This document shows, one piece after another, positions 39,225 to 48,666 of a DNA stretch of 64,000 nucleotides. Positions within the stretch are counted from its first letter, which is position 1. Each line of letters starts with the position of its first letter. Below the pieces are notes generated by a model. That model searched no databases. It was not told the DNA's origin and was given only the letters and a program-made list of their open reading frames with translations. The stretch is from contig JAUMVK010000001.1 in assembly GCA_030530205.1 (NCBI GenBank), forward strand, positions 62,001-126,000, written 5' to 3'. This DNA is from RGIG3701 sp030530205 (lineage in GTDB: Bacteria; Planctomycetota; Planctomycetia; Pirellulales; Thermoguttaceae). The position numbers and the translations under genes are program-made.

Positions 39225-40832
39225 TCACGGCCAGAACATCGAATCCATAAAGGTGTCTGAAAAGTCTTTTTCCAGCGAAAGGTCGATGCATTGTGTGTCC
39301 CGCGACAAGGTTTTCGCGAGTGTCCACCGTTCTGTGGAAACCGCTGCCTGAACCGCGCCGGCCAGGGAGGAGTTACCGATGAATTCGACCCGATCCAGAG
39401 GAAGTTCTGCCGGAACCAGGCCCAACCTTTGGGCGCAGGCGGGTTGGATGTTTCGGCCAAACCCCCCGGCGATCCGGAAACGAACCACTTCGGAAAGTAA
39501 AACACCATGGCGCTTCAGAAGCATTTGTACACCCGTCCGAATCGCACCGACTGCAAGCTGTATCTTACGCAGATCGGCCTGGGTGACGCGGAAAGAACCG
39601 GCCAAACGGAAACCCAACTCGCCGTTTTCGTATTGGATCCGCCTCGCCCACGCCTGTGAAGCGTTTGGAGCCGCCGAGGGGATTTCCTCGGGTTCAAGAA
39701 GACGACCGTCGGGAGTCAAAAGCCCCTGACATAAAAGCTGGGTCGTGAGTTCTACCAGACCGGATCCGCAGATCCCGTGAATCGGCGCGTCCCAAACCGT
39801 CTCGATACGGACTTGCCCGTTCTCATTCCGAACACTGCAAATGGCCCCGGGTTCCGCGCACATTCCACACGAGATTTCAGATCCTTCGAAGCAGGGCCCC
39901 GCGGCGGTCGCACAGGCGATTCTGCCTGAAGGGGTTTCGAGGACCATCTCACCATTGGTTCCCAGGTCGATGAGAAATGCAGGCTTTTCAGGGGAATTGG
40001 TGACCAAAAGCCCAGCAGTAATGTCGCCGCCGACGAACGGGCCGATGACCGGGAAAACACGCACTTCCGTTTCGGGCTTCAAAAAGTTCAAACCGCCGTT
40101 CCAGATTAGGTCTCCGGCAGTGTAATCGGTCTGAAGTTCAGGGGCCGAACGGAACGGAAAGGCCGCAAGGGTCTGGAGGTCAAGCCCCAGTGTCGTTTCT
40201 TCCATGGTCGTGTTCCCGGAAAAAACGACGCGCCTGATCCGGGACAATTCGGTGATTTTCTCGGCCCCGGAACAGAGCGTTTGGCTGGTTTTCCCGCCAG
40301 TGATCAGCTCCATGGTCATTTCGCGGACGGCGTTCAGGAGACGTTTCTGAAGTACGCTCGGGTGGTCCGGCGCCTCGGCTGCGTATTGTATCCTTGAAAT
40401 GACGTCCGCACCGAACGCCCGCTGGGGATTTGTCCGAAACGTACGAGCGACGATTTTTCCACCTTGAACGAGAACGGCGGCCAAAGTCGTGGTTCCAAGA
40501 TCAAACGCGGCAGTGAAGGCGGACTCCATACCAGGATCGGGGAGCAACTCTTCCAGAAACTCGCTGGGGAAGCACGTCAGAACGGGGACCGACTCCCGTT
40601 CCGGGGCGGCGTCCAGAAAAACGCGCATTTCCGGCTCAACCTGCGTCTGGCACGCGAGAACAGTACGCCCGTCTCCAAGCCGAACCGTGCACTTTCCACA
40701 CAGTCCCCGGCCCCCACACGGCATAGCGCAGAGTGCAGGAAAATGCGTGCGTATCACATCGGCAAGCCTCGCGTTTTCCGGGGCTTCAACCGTTTGTCGC
40801 TGATTGGGAAAATGGAGTCTTACCTGGGCCAT
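39225..40832 (-). CDS. RACo-like corrinoid activation protein (2Fe-2S, ASKHA fold)
   Basis: A 535-residue protein with an N-terminal plant-type ferredoxin domain (cysteines 39, 45, 48 and 61 in CGGRGLCGKC...LAC) and a long ASKHA-fold domain: FDLGTTTLAAVLV, FSGNTTMEETTLGLD, GPFVGGDITAGLL, LIDLGTNGEMVLE, GPCFEGSEISCGM, GSGLVELTTQLL and GGFGRNI. This is the build of RACo, which uses ATP to re-reduce inactive cob(II)alamin of methyl-transferring corrinoid proteins. No corrinoid protein or methyltransferase gene lies in the window, so its partner is elsewhere. It starts 14 bases after the DUF6807 gene and is probably cotranscribed with it. Confidence 0.88.
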   Translation of the reverse strand: MAQVRLHFPNQRQTVEAPENARLADVIRTHFPALCAMPCGGRGLCGKCTVRLGDGRTVLACQTQVEPEMRVFLDAAPERESVPVLTCFPSEFLEELLPDPGMESAFTAAFDLGTTTLAAVLVQGGKIVARTFRTNPQRAFGADVISRIQYAAEAPDHPSVLQKRLLNAVREMTMELITGGKTSQTLCSGAEKITELSRIRRVVFSGNTTMEETTLGLDLQTLAAFPFRSAPELQTDYTAGDLIWNGGLNFLKPETEVRVFPVIGPFVGGDITAGLLVTNSPEKPAFLIDLGTNGEMVLETPSGRIACATAAGPCFEGSEISCGMCAEPGAICSVRNENGQVRIETVWDAPIHGICGSGLVELTTQLLCQGLLTPDGRLLEPEEIPSAAPNASQAWARRIQYENGELGFRLAGSFRVTQADLRKIQLAVGAIRTGVQMLLKRHGVLLSEVVRFRIAGGFGRNIQPACAQRLGLVPAELPLDRVEFIGNSSLAGAVQAAVSTERWTLAKTLSRDTQCIDLSLEKDFSDTFMDSMFWP

Positions 40833-40845
40833 TTCGTCCGTCGGA

Positions 40846-41799
40846 TCAGTTTTTGGAATAATCGTCGTAGTTCTTTTGGACTTCAGCCTCGTCCGTGTTT
40901 CCGGAGTGGAAGTAAAGCCTGTATTTAAACGTTACGCTTTCACCGTTTTTGAGAGTCAGTGAACCGTCCTGATTCGCGTCGCCGGTGAAGTCATGTACTC
41001 CGAACGGGTTGGCAGCAAAAAGACCGTAGGTGCGCACGTGCCAGTACGTCGGAAAACGCTCGCTTGTCGGGTGGTTCATCATGGCGATCCCGTAGTTTTT
41101 ACCGTCGATCACTCCCGAGTAATCGACCCAGGCGGAGCGTTTGCCCCACGCCGCGTCGTCGGTCAGGCCTTCCGCATTGATGATTTTTCCGCCCTGTTTT
41201 TTCTGAACTTCCAGCACGCCCGGGACGCGAACGCCCATCGTGCCCTCTTTCGTGTCTCCAAACTTCACGTCACCGTGGGTCGCGATCAGTTTGATCTCCA
41301 GATCGATCCAGTTCCCGTGCGCGTCACCACCGAATGTGAAGGTCCGCTCGTCGGTCAGAATGATCCGGTCCGGCCGTTGCATCCAGAGGTTCCGCGTCAC
41401 GAACGTCGGAGCCTCTTTTTTGAGGAATTCGGTCTGAAGAATGACGCCGCAGTTCTTCCCGGGCCACTCGGACCAGAAGTCGATGCCGTTCACGTCCCCG
41501 TGTGTAAACCAGACGGAGCGCTGGTGGATGTGGTCGTAAGAGTCGAACGGGAACTGACTCGGTTTCGGGTCCTTCATCGGGTAATCGCGTGTCAGTCCCT
41601 TTCCGTCCATGGAAAGTACCGGCCAGAAAATCGGCTTCACGCCGTAAGTGTACTGGTAGGTGGTGAAGTGCTTGCCGTCGATGAGGATCTTCACCGAGGC
41701 GCCGGAGTCTTCAAACTGAACATTCGCGGCTGAAAGAACAGAAACCAGCGAAAAAAGGGATAAAGCGAGGAATGACGAAACAAAAAGAAATTGGCGCAT
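40846..41799 (-). CDS. Secreted DUF6807 (PmoA-like) family protein
   Basis: A 317-residue exported protein with signal peptide (about residues 1-24). The mature part fits the DUF6807 family common in Planctomycetota and Bacteroidota: FTTYQYTYGVKPIFWPVLSMDGKGLTRDYPM, DHIHQRSVWFTHGDVNGIDFW, ILTDERTFTFGG and MMNHPTSERFPTYWHVRTYGLFAANPFG. Histidines in HIHQR and NHP are conserved-looking. The function of the family is not established; it is often near sugar oxidoreductases. Its own promoter is at 41849-41877. Confidence 0.85.
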   Translation of the reverse strand: MRQFLFVSSFLALSLFSLVSVLSAANVQFEDSGASVKILIDGKHFTTYQYTYGVKPIFWPVLSMDGKGLTRDYPMKDPKPSQFPFDSYDHIHQRSVWFTHGDVNGIDFWSEWPGKNCGVILQTEFLKKEAPTFVTRNLWMQRPDRIILTDERTFTFGGDAHGNWIDLEIKLIATHGDVKFGDTKEGTMGVRVPGVLEVQKKQGGKIINAEGLTDDAAWGKRSAWVDYSGVIDGKNYGIAMMNHPTSERFPTYWHVRTYGLFAANPFGVHDFTGDANQDGSLTLKNGESVTFKYRLYFHSGNTDEAEVQKNYDDYSKN

Positions 41800-41848
41800 G
41801 GCTTGACCTTAATAAAAAGGGATGAAATGGGAAAAATCAATTTCCACC

Positions 41849-41877
41849 ATCATACCTCTTTATTAATGAAAAGTCAA
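41849..41877 (-). promoter_or_regulatory. Promoter of the DUF6807-RACo pair
   Basis: TTGACT (41872-41877), 17-base spacer, TATGAT (41849-41854) on the minus strand, about 50 bases before the ATG. Confidence 0.55.
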
Positions 41878-41905
41878 GCGGGTACCCGAAAATTTTCCAG
41901 GGTTT

Positions 41906-42946
41906 TTACCTTCGGGGCAGATCGAAAAGATTCAGCGCACCGTCCTCGCTGGATCTCACGTTTTCCTGAACTTTCCCGGGAACCCTTTGTGCAGGATTTT
42001 CAGGAACTTTAATTTTCGCCCCTACAGACTTCTGAACGGGAGCGATCTGAGTCCCGGTCGCCGAATCATTGCAAAGCGCCTCGGCTGGACGTGAAAAAGT
42101 AGGGTCAGGAGACGCCACAACGCGCCATCCGGAATCTCTCGAGGAAGACTGTACCTGAAGGATCGGAGCAGCCTCGGAGACGGGCTCGTTTTTCGGTGTG
42201 TCTGTTTTTACCGTCTGAACCGGCTCGGAAATCGGATCCGTTTCGTCAAATTCAGAGGCCATTTTTTGCGAGAGTTTGGCTCTTCGCCGCTCAAACTGGC
42301 GATTCGGCGCGTACGGGTCGTAATTATTCGAGACGAGTTGAGGCGAGTGAGGCACATAAGGATCAGAAGTTTCCTGAGGAACAGCGTTTCCCGCAGACTG
42401 TTTTTCAGGCGAAACCTGATCGGCAGACCGCCCGACCGGGACTTTCCTTGGCGGCATAACGCTAAAATCGTACACGTAGCGGTAATTGGCAAGCTCCTCT
42501 TCTGTCAGTTCGCTGGTCATCAAAGCATTCAGGCTGGGGCCCCGCGTTTCTTTCTTTTGGGGAACTTCAGAGCTGACCCAACGAAGGTGGGAACTTTCGG
42601 AGGAATTTTGTTTTTCAGATACTCCAGCAGGCTCTTCCGTGGAATCCAGACCATTGGGGTAATAGACCGTTTGAACAGATCCCGCCCCGGGTTGAATGAT
42701 CCCGGCCGGGTCTGAACTGGAGGGAATTTCCTGAGAGACCGTTGCGGCTGGACGTCCCCCGGGCACGACACCGCATTCGTTCGCATTTTGACGTTCAACA
42801 TAGACACTTCGGGCGTTAGTCGTCGGAGGATCGACGCGGGTTTTGCCGAGAAGGGGGTCTCTGCCATTACCACAGGATTTACAGCCAAAAGTAAACAGAA
42901 CGAACGCCAGGCCTAAAATGCCCAAGTATTGAAGTTTTTTACTCAT
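41906..42946 (-). CDS. Predicted lipoprotein of unknown function
   Basis: A 346-residue protein, not recognised. The N-terminus is a lipoprotein-like signal: MSKKLQYLGILGLAFVLFTFGCKSCG, with Cys22 as the probable lipidated residue although the -3 position (Thr) is not ideal. The rest is low in hydrophobic residues and rich in Pro, Ser, Glu and Gln, so probably largely disordered; NSLNALM-like helical segments occur around residue 140 and a repeated PYxPHS/PYAPNR pattern near 210. TATAAT at 42986-42991 could be the -10, with a weak -35. Confidence 0.6.
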   Translation of the reverse strand: MSKKLQYLGILGLAFVLFTFGCKSCGNGRDPLLGKTRVDPPTTNARSVYVERQNANECGVVPGGRPAATVSQEIPSSSDPAGIIQPGAGSVQTVYYPNGLDSTEEPAGVSEKQNSSESSHLRWVSSEVPQKKETRGPSLNALMTSELTEEELANYRYVYDFSVMPPRKVPVGRSADQVSPEKQSAGNAVPQETSDPYVPHSPQLVSNNYDPYAPNRQFERRRAKLSQKMASEFDETDPISEPVQTVKTDTPKNEPVSEAAPILQVQSSSRDSGWRVVASPDPTFSRPAEALCNDSATGTQIAPVQKSVGAKIKVPENPAQRVPGKVQENVRSSEDGALNLFDLPRR

Positions 42947-43101
42947 AAATCAAACTCTCAGGGAATCGAATCAATATTTATCGTCATTATACAGATAGTG
43001 TTTTTTTCGATTTTTGTCCAGACCAATTCTGTCATTTGCTTTCGTAGAGTCGGAAAAAAACAAAAATTTCGCGACTTTTTCCGATTATTTCAGGAAACTC
43101 C

Positions 43102-43130
43102 TTGACAAATCCCGGCCCCGAGGGTAAAAT
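43102..43130 (+). promoter_or_regulatory. Promoter of the thpR gene
   Basis: Perfect TTGACA (43102-43107), 17-base spacer, TAAAAT (43125-43130), about 50 bases before the ATG at 43179. Confidence 0.6.
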
Positions 43131-43178
43131 AGTAATTAGCGATTTGTGGAGATACCTCATAAAAACCTGACAAACCTT

Positions 43179-43757
43179 ATGGATTATAAAATCAGAACCT
43201 TTATCGGTGTTGAAATCGGCGAGAAATCGCGGATTCAGGCGGCCAACTTTTCCAAAAGATTACAGGAACTTAACGCGGATATTAAATGGGAACCTCCGCA
43301 CAAATTCCATGTGACGCTGAAATTTCTGGACGAAATCCTGAACGAAGAAGTAAACGACATTTGTGTACGCGTCCAGCGTGCCGTAAAGGATCTGAAACCG
43401 TTTACCCTGGGCCTGCGCGGTGCGGGGGCTTTTCCGAATGTAATGAAGCCCAGGAACGTCTGGATCGGGGTCAACGAGGGCCGGCAGGAAATCACCGAAC
43501 TGGCCCGCCGGGTCGATTTGGCCATGCAGGAAGCGGGGTTTCCTCGTGAGCTGCGCCCCTTCACCCCGCACGTGACGCTCGGCCGTGTAAAACGAGCAAC
43601 CCCGGCACTGGCCGATCTGAGCGATCTGCTCGCCCAGTATGAGAACATTGACCTTGGAAAGTCGTACATAAAATCCGTGACGGTTTTCGCGAGTCACATG
43701 GCTCGCTCCGGTTCCAACTATACGGTACTTGCGACCTGCCCGCTTGATGGTGAATAG
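43179..43757 (+). CDS. thpR: RNA 2',3'-cyclic phosphodiesterase ThpR
   Basis: A 192-residue 2H phosphoesterase. Both catalytic H-x-T motifs are present, FHVTLKF and PHVTLGR, about 85 residues apart, and RTFIGVEI at the N-terminus is typical. The family opens 2',3'-cyclic phosphate ends of RNA. The ATG at 43179 is preferred to an in-frame GTG at 43146, because the family begins just before RTFIGVE; it has no clear ribosome site. Confidence 0.9.
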   Translation: MDYKIRTFIGVEIGEKSRIQAANFSKRLQELNADIKWEPPHKFHVTLKFLDEILNEEVNDICVRVQRAVKDLKPFTLGLRGAGAFPNVMKPRNVWIGVNEGRQEITELARRVDLAMQEAGFPRELRPFTPHVTLGRVKRATPALADLSDLLAQYENIDLGKSYIKSVTVFASHMARSGSNYTVLATCPLDGE

Positions 43758-43934
43758 AAACTTTTCGTCCTTCCGGATCGTTCCGGTTATGACACTCCTG
43801 CCGATTGTAGCAGAAAAAAGAAATTTTGTCAGACCGTGTTCCTGTGTGGACGATTATAACGAATAGCGTATTTTTATTTTCAGGAAGTAATATAGAAATT
43901 TATTATAAACCAGTGTTTTCTCTGGAGAGAAACT

Positions 43935-46900
43935 ATGACCAGGCAAATTTTCCCCTTAATGCTCATCACGATCCTGATGGGTGTATGGAATGTCGCGAGC
44001 GCACAAAATATTTTGACCGATGCGGAACCGATTCTGGAAAACGCAACCGAGGCGCTTTCAGCTGGCGCAGTAAGCGTGATTCCTGACAATGAGAACGGAG
44101 CCGAATCAGTTCAGAGCATCGTTCCGATGAACGTACCATTGGCGGAACCTCTTATGGAAGTGAACACGACAGACGATGCGGACTATTTTGTTCTGTCGCT
44201 TCCTCCGGTTCAGGAAACACTTGAGCCGAAATTGGACGTTGTCGTCGTGTGCGACACTTCGGCGACGATGAACGGCAAATTCCGTGAGGATCAGCTTTCT
44301 GTGCTCAATGACGTTGTGAACTCGTTGAACAGTCCTGACCGCGTGCAGATTTTCGCGGCGGACATCTCAACATTCCCCATGGTGCCATCGCTTTCAGACC
44401 CGAAATCGACGGAAGTTCAGGACGGGATTGCGAAATTGACCAAACGTACCCCCCTCGGTTCCATGGACTTCGGGAAAGCGATCAATGCCGCGAAAGGCGC
44501 GTTTGATTCCGCTTCAGACGCCACGCGTGTTATCGTTTTCATCGGGCAGGGAAGCAGCCGTGCGAAACTCATCGCAGCGAAAGACCTGGCGGATTTGGGC
44601 GATGCACTCGCGAAAGATCACGTCTCGATGGACGCTGTGGCACTCGGCCCGAACGTAGATCCCACCGTCCTGAAAACCCTGGCTTCCAAATCGGGTGGAA
44701 TGGTCGTTTCGAATGAGGATGCGAATTACGCCGACTTTCCGAATATGATCCGCCGTAAAGTCGCCTGGACCGCTGGCGAACCGAAACATAACTTCCAGGC
44801 CGTTTATCCGGTGAAGGTTCCGCCGCTTCGCAGTGACCGTGAAACGATCGTCATTGGTAAAGCCAACAAAGGGATCGGGCCGGGAACTTTCCGTTTCAAT
44901 CTGGAAGATGGTAACGAGGAAAGCGTCAATTACGTGCCTCAGACAGTCGCGGGGTCGAACATCACCGAAATGGTAGAGAAAGTCGAAAAATCCAACGGCA
45001 GTTGGCTTCCGCTTGAAAACTGGAACGACTATCAGAACGTAAACCACCTCTTTGATCAGAAAGTGGATGCGATTCTGGCGCAGGTGGACGACCTCATCAA
45101 TGGCAAAACGTTTGACCTGGATACCGCGGACTCGATCATCAGCGAAGCCGTCAAGAAGTATCCTTCCAACCCGGAAGTGCTCGAATATGTTCGTATCATT
45201 GACGATTTGAAGCGCCAGAACGCTGACGCGGTAAAAACCTTCATCACTCCCGAAACTGGCGAGCTTCAGCGTGAAGTCATCGCTCAGGATGTGGCAACCC
45301 AGCGTGCCAGATTCCAGGTGCAGGACGAAATCGGAAAAGCCCGTCAGGTTATGGCCAACAATCCGGAAGAGGCGATTGAAATCCTCATGGCGGTCCAGAG
45401 CCAGCTGAGTATCAAAGGCCTTCCGCCGGAAGATCTCGACACCTTGACGAAGCAGGTGCAGTCATCGATTCGTGAAGCGAAATCCCGCGAGGAAGCGCTT
45501 GCGATCAAAAAGGCAGAGGACCGTACCCGTTTGATGGAAATGCGCGAACGTCAAATCGCTCTTGATAACGCAAAAACGGAAGAACAGAACATTCAGCAGA
45601 TGATGCGCCGCTTTGACTCTCTGATGGATGAAGGCAAATACCGTGATGCGGAAGAATCCGCAGCCGCGGCTGTTTTGGCGAAGGACCCTGATAATCAGGC
45701 GGCAATCGTTGGAACTCTGACGGCTCGTTATCGTGGTTACGAGGAACAAAACCGCCGCGTGAATGTGCTGCGTCAGAAAGGTTTTGTGGACGCGTTCTAC
45801 CAGGCAGAGCTGGGGGCTGTACCGTTCCCGGACGATCCGCCGGTCGTTTATCCCGATTCGGAAGTCTGGAAGCGCCTGACCGAAAAACGAGTCGAAAAGT
45901 ACTCGTCCATGGACCTTGCACAGCAGAGTGCCGTGGATAAAAAACTCATGGAATCCCTGAAGGAAGAAACGAGTGTCAGCGCGTTCGACACGCCACTGAA
46001 CGAAGTGATCGACAAACTGAAAGAACAGCACGGAATTGAAATTCAGCTTGACAAAACGGCGTTGGAAGAAGAAAGTATCGACTCAGAAATGCCGATCACG
46101 CTGGACGTTCACGGGATTTCGCTCGCTGCTGCTTTGCGTCTGATGCTTACCAGTAACCAGATGATGTACGTGATCGAAGACGAAGTCATCAAAATCACGA
46201 CCCAGACGAAAGCCGAAGAAAGCCTCAGTACTCGTGTGTACCCGGTGGCTGACCTTGTGATCCCGATCCAGAACCTCCCGCCGATGAACGGTGGTATGGG
46301 TGGCGGAATGCTCGGAAATAACGCCGGTATGGGCGGTATGGGCGGCGGCTTTGGCGGTATGATGGGCGGCGCTGGCGGCGGCATGGGCATGGGCGGCATG
46401 GGCGGCGGTATGGGCGGCTTCATGAATAACGGCGAAGCCCTCCGTCGTGCAAACGCCATCAACAAAGCCACGGGCGGCGCTTTCTTCAGTTTCAAAGAAG
46501 AGGTCAAACCCGCCAAAGACGCCAAAAAGGCCCAGAAAAAAGCTTCCGCTGCCAAGTGGAACAAATACTTCGCAGAAATGGCCAATGCGGATGAAGAAAC
46601 CGTGAAAGAAAGCCAGGCGAAAGTTCGTGAAGTCATTCGGCAGATGAAGAGCGAAAAACGTTTCGCGGATATTATCGTTGTGCTGAATGCCGCGATCACG
46701 AACAACCAGATCCAGCCCTGGATGTACGAAACCCTCGCGATCGCCATGGTGATGGATAATCGTCCGGCAGAGGATGTGGAACGCGCCTACCTTTCCGCTC
46801 TGGAATTCTGCGAAGACCCGAACCAGATGCTTCTGATCGGTGTTTTCATGGAAAAAATGGGTTACACCGAACGCGCTCTGACGATTTACGAGCAGCTCGG

Positions 46901-47912
46901 CAAAATGTTCCCCGATTCGATACAGCCTTTCGTGGCCGCATTGAATTTGGCACGCCGCCCCGATGTGGACTCGGTGGAAATGATGAAATGGGCCTCACTG
47001 GGGCTTCTCCGTCAGGAAGTTGAACCTGAAGACAAACCGGACTGGGATGCCGCTCTCTTGTGCGCAAAAGCCATTTCAGCCCGTCTTGAAGCCGAAGGGA
47101 AGACCGAGGACGCGAAGGCCTTCGCAAAAGACCTGGAAAACGCTCTCCAGCGCGACTGTGTCGTGACGGTCTCCTGGACAGGTGACGCGGACATTGACCT
47201 CTTCGTCGAAGAACCGAATGGTTCCCTTTGCTCGTTGATGAATCGACGGACTGTCGGTGGTGGCTTCATTGAATCGAATGGTTTCACCAAAGACGGCGGT
47301 CGGGATGCTTCCTCCAAAGCCTCGGAGAAGTACATCTGCTCGCAGGGTTTCCCGGGAACGTACCGCGTGATGGCGAAACGGGTTTACGGCGACGTGACCG
47401 GTAACAAAGTCGTTGTGGAAGGTACGATCCACTACGGAACTGGCGAGGCCAAGACGATCAAAACGGCCATTCCGTTAGAAAATGATATGTGCGCGATCGA
47501 GTTTGCACTTGACGAGGGCCGTCGTACGGAAGCCCTCGAAACGGCGCGCCTGAACACGGCTATTGCCAAGGGCAAGGAATCACAGATCGCGCAGAAACTT
47601 TTCGCGAACGTGGACCACAAAGCGATGGCTGACTATGCGGCCTCGGGTGAAGGCGGCCTGGTGCCCGGGTTTGTGAACCTCAGCGGAGCCGTCGGGTATA
47701 TGCCGGTCATCTGGACGTTGAAACCGGGTGCCACTTACGGCGCTACGGGCGTCGTTTCGGCGGACCGTCGTTACGTGCGTATTTCGGTCGCCCCGTCCTT
47801 CTCCTCCATCAAGAGCGTGAAGACCTTCAACTTCGTGACGGGTGACTCGAACGACAACAGTAGCATGTACGGTGGTGGCAGTGGCGGTGGAAACAGAGGT
47901 TCCTCCTACTGA
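43935..47912 (+). CDS. Giant exported protein with VWA, secretin-N-like and Gly/Met-rich regions
   Basis: A 1325-residue protein with signal peptide (about 1-23, ending ASAQ). In order: a VWA domain (about 100-285) with a MIDAS-like DTSAT at 107-111; a beta-rich segment; a long charged helical, coiled-coil region (about 440-600) with TPR-like parts; an STN/secretin-N-like domain (about 678-765: FDTPLNEVIDKLKEQHGIEIQLD...MPITLDVHGISLAAALRLML...MYVIEDEVIKITT). A run of GGM/GMGG repeats follows (about 780-834), then helical TPR-like repeats, and a C-terminal beta domain (VTVSWTGDADIDLFVEEPNGSLCS, DUF2135-like) with a Gly/Ser-rich tail. Similar architectures occur in Planctomycetota; function is unknown. 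GGAGAG precedes the ATG. Confidence 0.82.
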   Translation: MTRQIFPLMLITILMGVWNVASAQNILTDAEPILENATEALSAGAVSVIPDNENGAESVQSIVPMNVPLAEPLMEVNTTDDADYFVLSLPPVQETLEPKLDVVVVCDTSATMNGKFREDQLSVLNDVVNSLNSPDRVQIFAADISTFPMVPSLSDPKSTEVQDGIAKLTKRTPLGSMDFGKAINAAKGAFDSASDATRVIVFIGQGSSRAKLIAAKDLADLGDALAKDHVSMDAVALGPNVDPTVLKTLASKSGGMVVSNEDANYADFPNMIRRKVAWTAGEPKHNFQAVYPVKVPPLRSDRETIVIGKANKGIGPGTFRFNLEDGNEESVNYVPQTVAGSNITEMVEKVEKSNGSWLPLENWNDYQNVNHLFDQKVDAILAQVDDLINGKTFDLDTADSIISEAVKKYPSNPEVLEYVRIIDDLKRQNADAVKTFITPETGELQREVIAQDVATQRARFQVQDEIGKARQVMANNPEEAIEILMAVQSQLSIKGLPPEDLDTLTKQVQSSIREAKSREEALAIKKAEDRTRLMEMRERQIALDNAKTEEQNIQQMMRRFDSLMDEGKYRDAEESAAAAVLAKDPDNQAAIVGTLTARYRGYEEQNRRVNVLRQKGFVDAFYQAELGAVPFPDDPPVVYPDSEVWKRLTEKRVEKYSSMDLAQQSAVDKKLMESLKEETSVSAFDTPLNEVIDKLKEQHGIEIQLDKTALEEESIDSEMPITLDVHGISLAAALRLMLTSNQMMYVIEDEVIKITTQTKAEESLSTRVYPVADLVIPIQNLPPMNGGMGGGMLGNNAGMGGMGGGFGGMMGGAGGGMGMGGMGGGMGGFMNNGEALRRANAINKATGGAFFSFKEEVKPAKDAKKAQKKASAAKWNKYFAEMANADEETVKESQAKVREVIRQMKSEKRFADIIVVLNAAITNNQIQPWMYETLAIAMVMDNRPAEDVERAYLSALEFCEDPNQMLLIGVFMEKMGYTERALTIYEQLGKMFPDSIQPFVAALNLARRPDVDSVEMMKWASLGLLRQEVEPEDKPDWDAALLCAKAISARLEAEGKTEDAKAFAKDLENALQRDCVVTVSWTGDADIDLFVEEPNGSLCSLMNRRTVGGGFIESNGFTKDGGRDASSKASEKYICSQGFPGTYRVMAKRVYGDVTGNKVVVEGTIHYGTGEAKTIKTAIPLENDMCAIEFALDEGRRTEALETARLNTAIAKGKESQIAQKLFANVDHKAMADYAASGEGGLVPGFVNLSGAVGYMPVIWTLKPGATYGATGVVSADRRYVRISVAPSFSSIKSVKTFNFVTGDSNDNSSMYGGGSGGGNRGSSY

Positions 47913-47943
47913 TCCTGTATTCGTGTACATGGTTTAGATAGTT

Positions 47944-47987
47944 AAAGGGTAGAGGATTCTAAAAAGGCTCCTCTGCCCCTTTTTTTA
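47944..47987 (+). terminator. Rho-independent terminator of the VWA/STN gene
   Basis: AAAGGGTAGAGGA pairs with TCCTCTGCCCCTTT (one bulged position) and is followed by a run of T residues, 32 bases after the stop codon. Confidence 0.8.
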
Positions 47988-48008
47988 TTTTGAAACAGAC
48001 GGACGAGC

Positions 48009-48503
48009 ATGAAAATTGGAGTTTTGAGCGATACTCACGCGAACCTGACAAACACAAAAAAAGCTGTGGAGATTTTCCGCCAGGAGGGTGTTGAAGAAAT
48101 CATTCACTGTGGCGACATTGGCGCGGCGGAGGTCGTTAATCTGCTTGCGGGGCTGAACGTTCCGTGCCATTTCGTCTTTGGAAACACGGATTTCCCGCAG
48201 ACGATGCGTACGGCCATCCTGAACGCGGGTCAGACCTGCTGGGACTACTTGGGCATGATCACCCGCGAGGGGCGCCAGATCGCATTCCTTCATGGCCACG
48301 ACTGGCGTACTCTGGACGAACTGATCGAGTCGCAGCGGTTTGATTTGATTTGTACCGGCCACACGCATGAATTCCATTGGATGATCCAGGGGAAAACGCA
48401 TCTTCTGAATCCAGGCGCACTGGAACGAACGCCTTCCTCGTCGGTTGTGATTTTGAGTCTCCCGGAGCTTCAAATCACGACGAAACGGATCATTGCGAGA
48501 TAA
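48009..48503 (+). CDS. YfcE/MJ0936-type metallophosphoesterase
   Basis: A 164-residue calcineurin-like phosphodiesterase. The metal ligands are in the motifs MKIGVLSDTHAN (D-x-H), HCGDIG (GD), GNTD (GN[HD]), LHGHDW (GH) and TGHTHEFHW (GHTH). The family hydrolyses phosphodiester model substrates; the physiological target is not known. The ATG at 48009 comes right after the terminator of the preceding gene. Confidence 0.88.
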   Translation: MKIGVLSDTHANLTNTKKAVEIFRQEGVEEIIHCGDIGAAEVVNLLAGLNVPCHFVFGNTDFPQTMRTAILNAGQTCWDYLGMITREGRQIAFLHGHDWRTLDELIESQRFDLICTGHTHEFHWMIQGKTHLLNPGALERTPSSSVVILSLPELQITTKRIIAR

Positions 48504-48580
48504 TTGCGACAAAAAACGGTTCCAGGGGGGATTTTTTGAAAATTTTCTACTTTTTTTCAGGAAAAAGTCCCCACCGGCCC

Positions 48581-48608
48581 TTGACTAAAAAGGAAAACCT
48601 TATAATAA
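48581..48608 (+). promoter_or_regulatory. Probable promoter of infC
   Basis: TTGACT at 48581-48586. The perfect TATAAT (48601-48606) would give a short 14-base spacer; TAATAA (48603-48608) gives 16. The leader to infC is about 55 bases. Confidence 0.45.
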
Positions 48609-48666
48609 TTAAGTGAAATCTATCGTACCTTTCCAATTTCAAAAGGACACAGGAGAAATTTAACGA

